Part shown: positions 61,913 to 64,000 of the stretch, one piece after another | Layout: the number at the start of each line of letters is the position of its first letter | How positions within the stretch are numbered: position 1 is the first letter of the stretch | Assembly (NCBI RefSeq): GCF_038150125.1 | Contig: NZ_JBBVMF010000014.1 | Span: 102,241 to 166,240, forward strand | Origin: SW132 sp038150125 | Lineage (GTDB): Bacteria > Bacteroidota > Rhodothermia > Balneolales > Balneolaceae | Length of the DNA: 64,000 nucleotides | Direction: 5' to 3' | Made by a program: the position numbers and the translations under genes | The notes under the pieces: generated by a model | Database searches by the model: none | The model's input: only the letters and a program-made list of their open reading frames with translations | Told to the model about the DNA's origin: nothing

Positions 61913-63172
61913 TCAATCTTGTTCGTCCTCAAATTCGTAGGCAATGATATCAATGATACGTTCTGCCTCTTCTTTATCAATTTTACCTTCTGTCCGCCGC
62001 ACCAGCTCGTCTTCATCAAGCTCTAAAACTGCGCGGGCGGTATCGCAGCCAATCTCATGCAGTAAAGCGGTTGTTTCGGGGCCGAAATCGACTTCAAACT
62101 CATCGATATCGATATCATCCTCTTCTTCAACTTCACGGAATACATCAATTTCGCAATCCGTTAATTTTGAGGCTAGGCGAATATTTACGCCGCCTTTCCC
62201 AATCGCCTTAGAAACTTCATCTGCAGGTACAAGCACATTAGCGTGTTTACCGTCATCAAGAAGCTCAACTTTCAGTACCCTTGCTGGCTGTAGTGCCCGC
62301 TTTATAAATTCAAACTTATCGGGTGTCCAGTTAATTACATCAATATTTTCGTTCTGCAACTCACGCACAACAGCGTGAATCCGGATTCCTTTCATTCCTA
62401 CACAGGCACCAACGGGATCAACGCGCTCATCGTGTGACATAACCGCAACTTTTGACCGGTCACCCGGTTCACGGGCAATCCGCATCAGTTCGATGATGCC
62501 ATCAAATACTTCAGGAATTTCATTTTCGAACAGACGTTCCAGAAACATCGGAGATGTTCTTGAAATAATTACGGTGGGATTTCCGCCAATCCGCTTCACC
62601 TCCACAACGACGGCCCGAATGGTATCTCCTTTTCGGTACCGGTCTTTATATATCTGCTCGTTTCTTGGCAGCAACAGCTCAACACCATTATGGTTGACCA
62701 AAATATCTTTGTTATTGCGAACCTGGTAAACGTCTCCAAGAACGATATCTCCAATACGATCAGAATAATCTTCAAATATGTTATCCTTTTCAATCTCACG
62801 AATTCTTTGAGCAAGCTGCTGACGCGCCATTGTAACTGCACGTCGTCCGAAGTCAGCAATCGAGATTTCCTGGGCGTACTCATCATAGAGCTCCAGGTCA
62901 GGATCCTGCTTTTGAGCCTCTTTTAGAGAAATTTCTGTCACCTCATCAGTCAGCTCTTCTTCCGGCACAACCTCACGAATATGCAGGATTTGTATCTCTC
63001 CACGATCTGCATTAAGAATTACCTCAAATGCTTCATCTGAGTCGTATTTTTTACGAATCATCGACCGGAATACATCCTCCAGTATTGACAATAGCAGATC
63101 CTTGTCGATCCCCTTGTCTTTGGCGATCTCTGCGAAGGACTGAATAATTAATTTAGAAACGTCGTTTTGCAT
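61913..63172 (-). CDS. nusA: Transcription termination/antitermination factor NusA
   Basis: 419 residues: NusA-N domain (about 1-125), S1 domain (IGDIVLGDVYQVRNNKDILVNHNGVELLLPRNEQ), and two KH domains (VDPVGACVGMKGIRIHAVVRELQNENIDVINW; VLVPADEVSKAIGKGGVNIRLASKLTDCEIDVF). A C-terminal helix-hairpin-helix-like end (LDEDELVRRTEGKIDKEEAERIIDIIAYEF) stands where E. coli has acidic repeats. Binds RNA polymerase and modulates pausing. It lies 32 bases after rimP and 64 before infB. Confidence 0.96.
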   Translation of the reverse strand: MQNDVSKLIIQSFAEIAKDKGIDKDLLLSILEDVFRSMIRKKYDSDEAFEVILNADRGEIQILHIREVVPEEELTDEVTEISLKEAQKQDPDLELYDEYAQEISIADFGRRAVTMARQQLAQRIREIEKDNIFEDYSDRIGDIVLGDVYQVRNNKDILVNHNGVELLLPRNEQIYKDRYRKGDTIRAVVVEVKRIGGNPTVIISRTSPMFLERLFENEIPEVFDGIIELMRIAREPGDRSKVAVMSHDERVDPVGACVGMKGIRIHAVVRELQNENIDVINWTPDKFEFIKRALQPARVLKVELLDDGKHANVLVPADEVSKAIGKGGVNIRLASKLTDCEIDVFREVEEEDDIDIDEFEVDFGPETTALLHEIGCDTARAVLELDEDELVRRTEGKIDKEEAERIIDIIAYEFEDEQD

Positions 63173-63204
63173 CGGTAGTGATGGTTTATTGTGTTCGGTA
63201 CCGG

Positions 63205-63663
63205 CTATATTTTTGGAATAATCTTTGTCTCAACTAACTGATCAAAATCTATGGTCACTGTTTGGCTGCTTTCATCTTCAATCGTAACGAAATCATCGGT
63301 TACATCTTTTAAAATTCCTTCAATTTTTTTGTATTCGTCATCCTGCTGATACTTTATTTTCACGGCCCGGCCTTTGTTTTTACCATACTGACGTTTGTCG
63401 CTCAGTGGCCGACTCAGACCCGGCGATGACACATTCAGACGATACGAACGCGGAAAAATATCCTCACTTTCTACCTGAAATGAGAGCTCGCGACTAATTT
63501 TTGAGCATACATTCAGGTTAACTCCACCTTCTTCTGAGTCAACATACACCCAGACAACGTTCATATCCTGCTGCTTAAGTTCTATGTCAACGAGAAACAT
63601 ATCTTCCTGCTCCACAAGCGGTAACGCGAGTTCTTCAATACGTTTCAAAGGGTCTTTATTCAT
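63205..63663 (-). CDS. rimP: Ribosome maturation factor RimP
   Basis: 152 residues: N-terminal alpha/beta domain with VWVYVDSEEGGVNLNVCSKISRELS and the signature 'YRLNVSSPGLSRPL', then a C-terminal SH3-like barrel (GRAVKIKYQQDDEYKKIEGILKDVTDDFVTIED). Helps early 30S assembly. It is the first gene of the minus-strand operon and its start lies 280 bases from the group II intron remnant. Confidence 0.95.
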   Translation of the reverse strand: MNKDPLKRIEELALPLVEQEDMFLVDIELKQQDMNVVWVYVDSEEGGVNLNVCSKISRELSFQVESEDIFPRSYRLNVSSPGLSRPLSDKRQYGKNKGRAVKIKYQQDDEYKKIEGILKDVTDDFVTIEDESSQTVTIDFDQLVETKIIPKI

Positions 63664-63936
63664 TAAAACTTTGGCTGTTACTACAAAAAAAAGCGAGATC
63701 CTCCCCGGAACTCACTTGAGATTCATAAAATATGCTAATATCCGTTAAAAACCAACCCATAACGCTATCCGATTTAGCAGTGGAGCTATCGTTGCAGGTT
63801 TAAAATTGTTAATCTGTCAACTCTTATTAACATTTTATTTCAGAGTGATCAAAACTTTCAGGTCTTATTGCCATCACCCGAACCTATGTTACGTTTAGAA
63901 GCTAAAATTGATTTTCATGTATCTTAATTAAGATCT
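63664..63936. other. Upstream region of the rimP operon
   Basis: About 270 AT-rich bases with no gene. It probably contains the rimP-nusA-infB promoter. No clear consensus was picked out by eye. Confidence 0.4.
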
Positions 63937-64000
63937 TTCCGGGTAGAGCGGTTCGTTACCTCCCCGCTCCCCCACAGACCCGTACGAGCAGATTTCCCGC
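63937..64000 (-). mobile_element. 3' end (domains V-VI) of a group II intron, rest outside window
   Basis: On the minus strand the edge reads GCGGGAAATCTGC then TCGTACGGGTC, the 3' half of a domain V hairpin with a GAAA-type apex. A domain VI hairpin follows, in which GGGGGAGCGG pairs with CCGCTCTACCC and leaves one bulged A (complement of 63944) at the branch-point position. The bulged A is followed by about 7 nucleotides to the expected 3' splice site near 63936. The body and any reverse transcriptase lie past the right edge. Orientation matches the rimP operon. Confidence 0.7.

Overview
The window looks like chromosome from a Balneolaceae-type bacterium (phylum Balneolota, the Rhodohalobacter/Gracilimonas/Balneola neighbourhood). 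This is inferred from gene content and style: AT-leaning sequence, weak Shine-Dalgarno signals, TAnnTTTG-like promoter elements, a stand-alone fused isobutyryl-CoA mutase, ATP-dependent PEP carboxykinase, Brp/Blh carotene cleavage next to CrtY, and frequent palindromic intergenic repeats. No rRNA is present, and the only tRNA is tRNA-Val(GAC).

Layout. 1-8.4 kb: the 3' end of a membrane TPR protein (probably the C-terminus of a Ser/Thr kinase), pckA, a deoC-aldehyde dehydrogenase-degenerate aldehyde dehydrogenase cluster for deoxyribose catabolism, and a SPOR lipoprotein. A 400-bp MITE-like element with a clean 8-bp target duplication follows. 8.4-13.4 kb: ychF, an ApaH-like phosphatase, nusB, tRNA-Val and an orphan PAS sensor kinase. 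13.7-24.4 kb: a translation block (thrS, infC with an AUC start, rpmI, rplT, pheS, pheT), then a coiled-coil protein, zapA, a hemolysin III homologue, ymdB, a LolD-type ATPase and a TPR membrane protein. 24.7-32.9 kb: an accessory set all on the + strand, comprising an ATP-grasp ligase, a CocE/NonD hydrolase, a 56-residue membrane protein, a GHKL(RsbW-like)-GNAT fusion, a STAS protein, a flavin-reductase-like protein and an M20 peptidase. This is the least ordinary part of the window. The GHKL N-box Asn and the STAS phospho-acceptor Ser both appear replaced (Asp and Glu).

33-41.9 kb: a GH11 xylanase-like lipoprotein, a decayed VapBC-type toxin-antitoxin pair, a palindromic repeat element, icmF, an MscS channel, an Ig-like lipoprotein and a YfcE-type phosphodiesterase. 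41.9-48.3 kb: glycosyltransferase, lycopene cyclase, Blh, phytoene synthase (carotenoid to retinal), then a LacI-type regulator overlapping purC. 48.3-49.2 kb has no protein gene. It carries a duplicated ~85-bp element and a possible structured RNA. 49.2-54.1 kb: SDR, queE, queD, asnS and an M16 peptidase. 54.2-63.7 kb: the classical minus-strand translation operon rimP-nusA-infB-rbfA-truB-ribF-rpsO-pnp. The last ~60 bases match the 3' end (domains V/VI) of a group II intron in antisense orientation, whose body lies outside the window.

All calls rest on reading translated sequence and motifs by eye. No database search was run.
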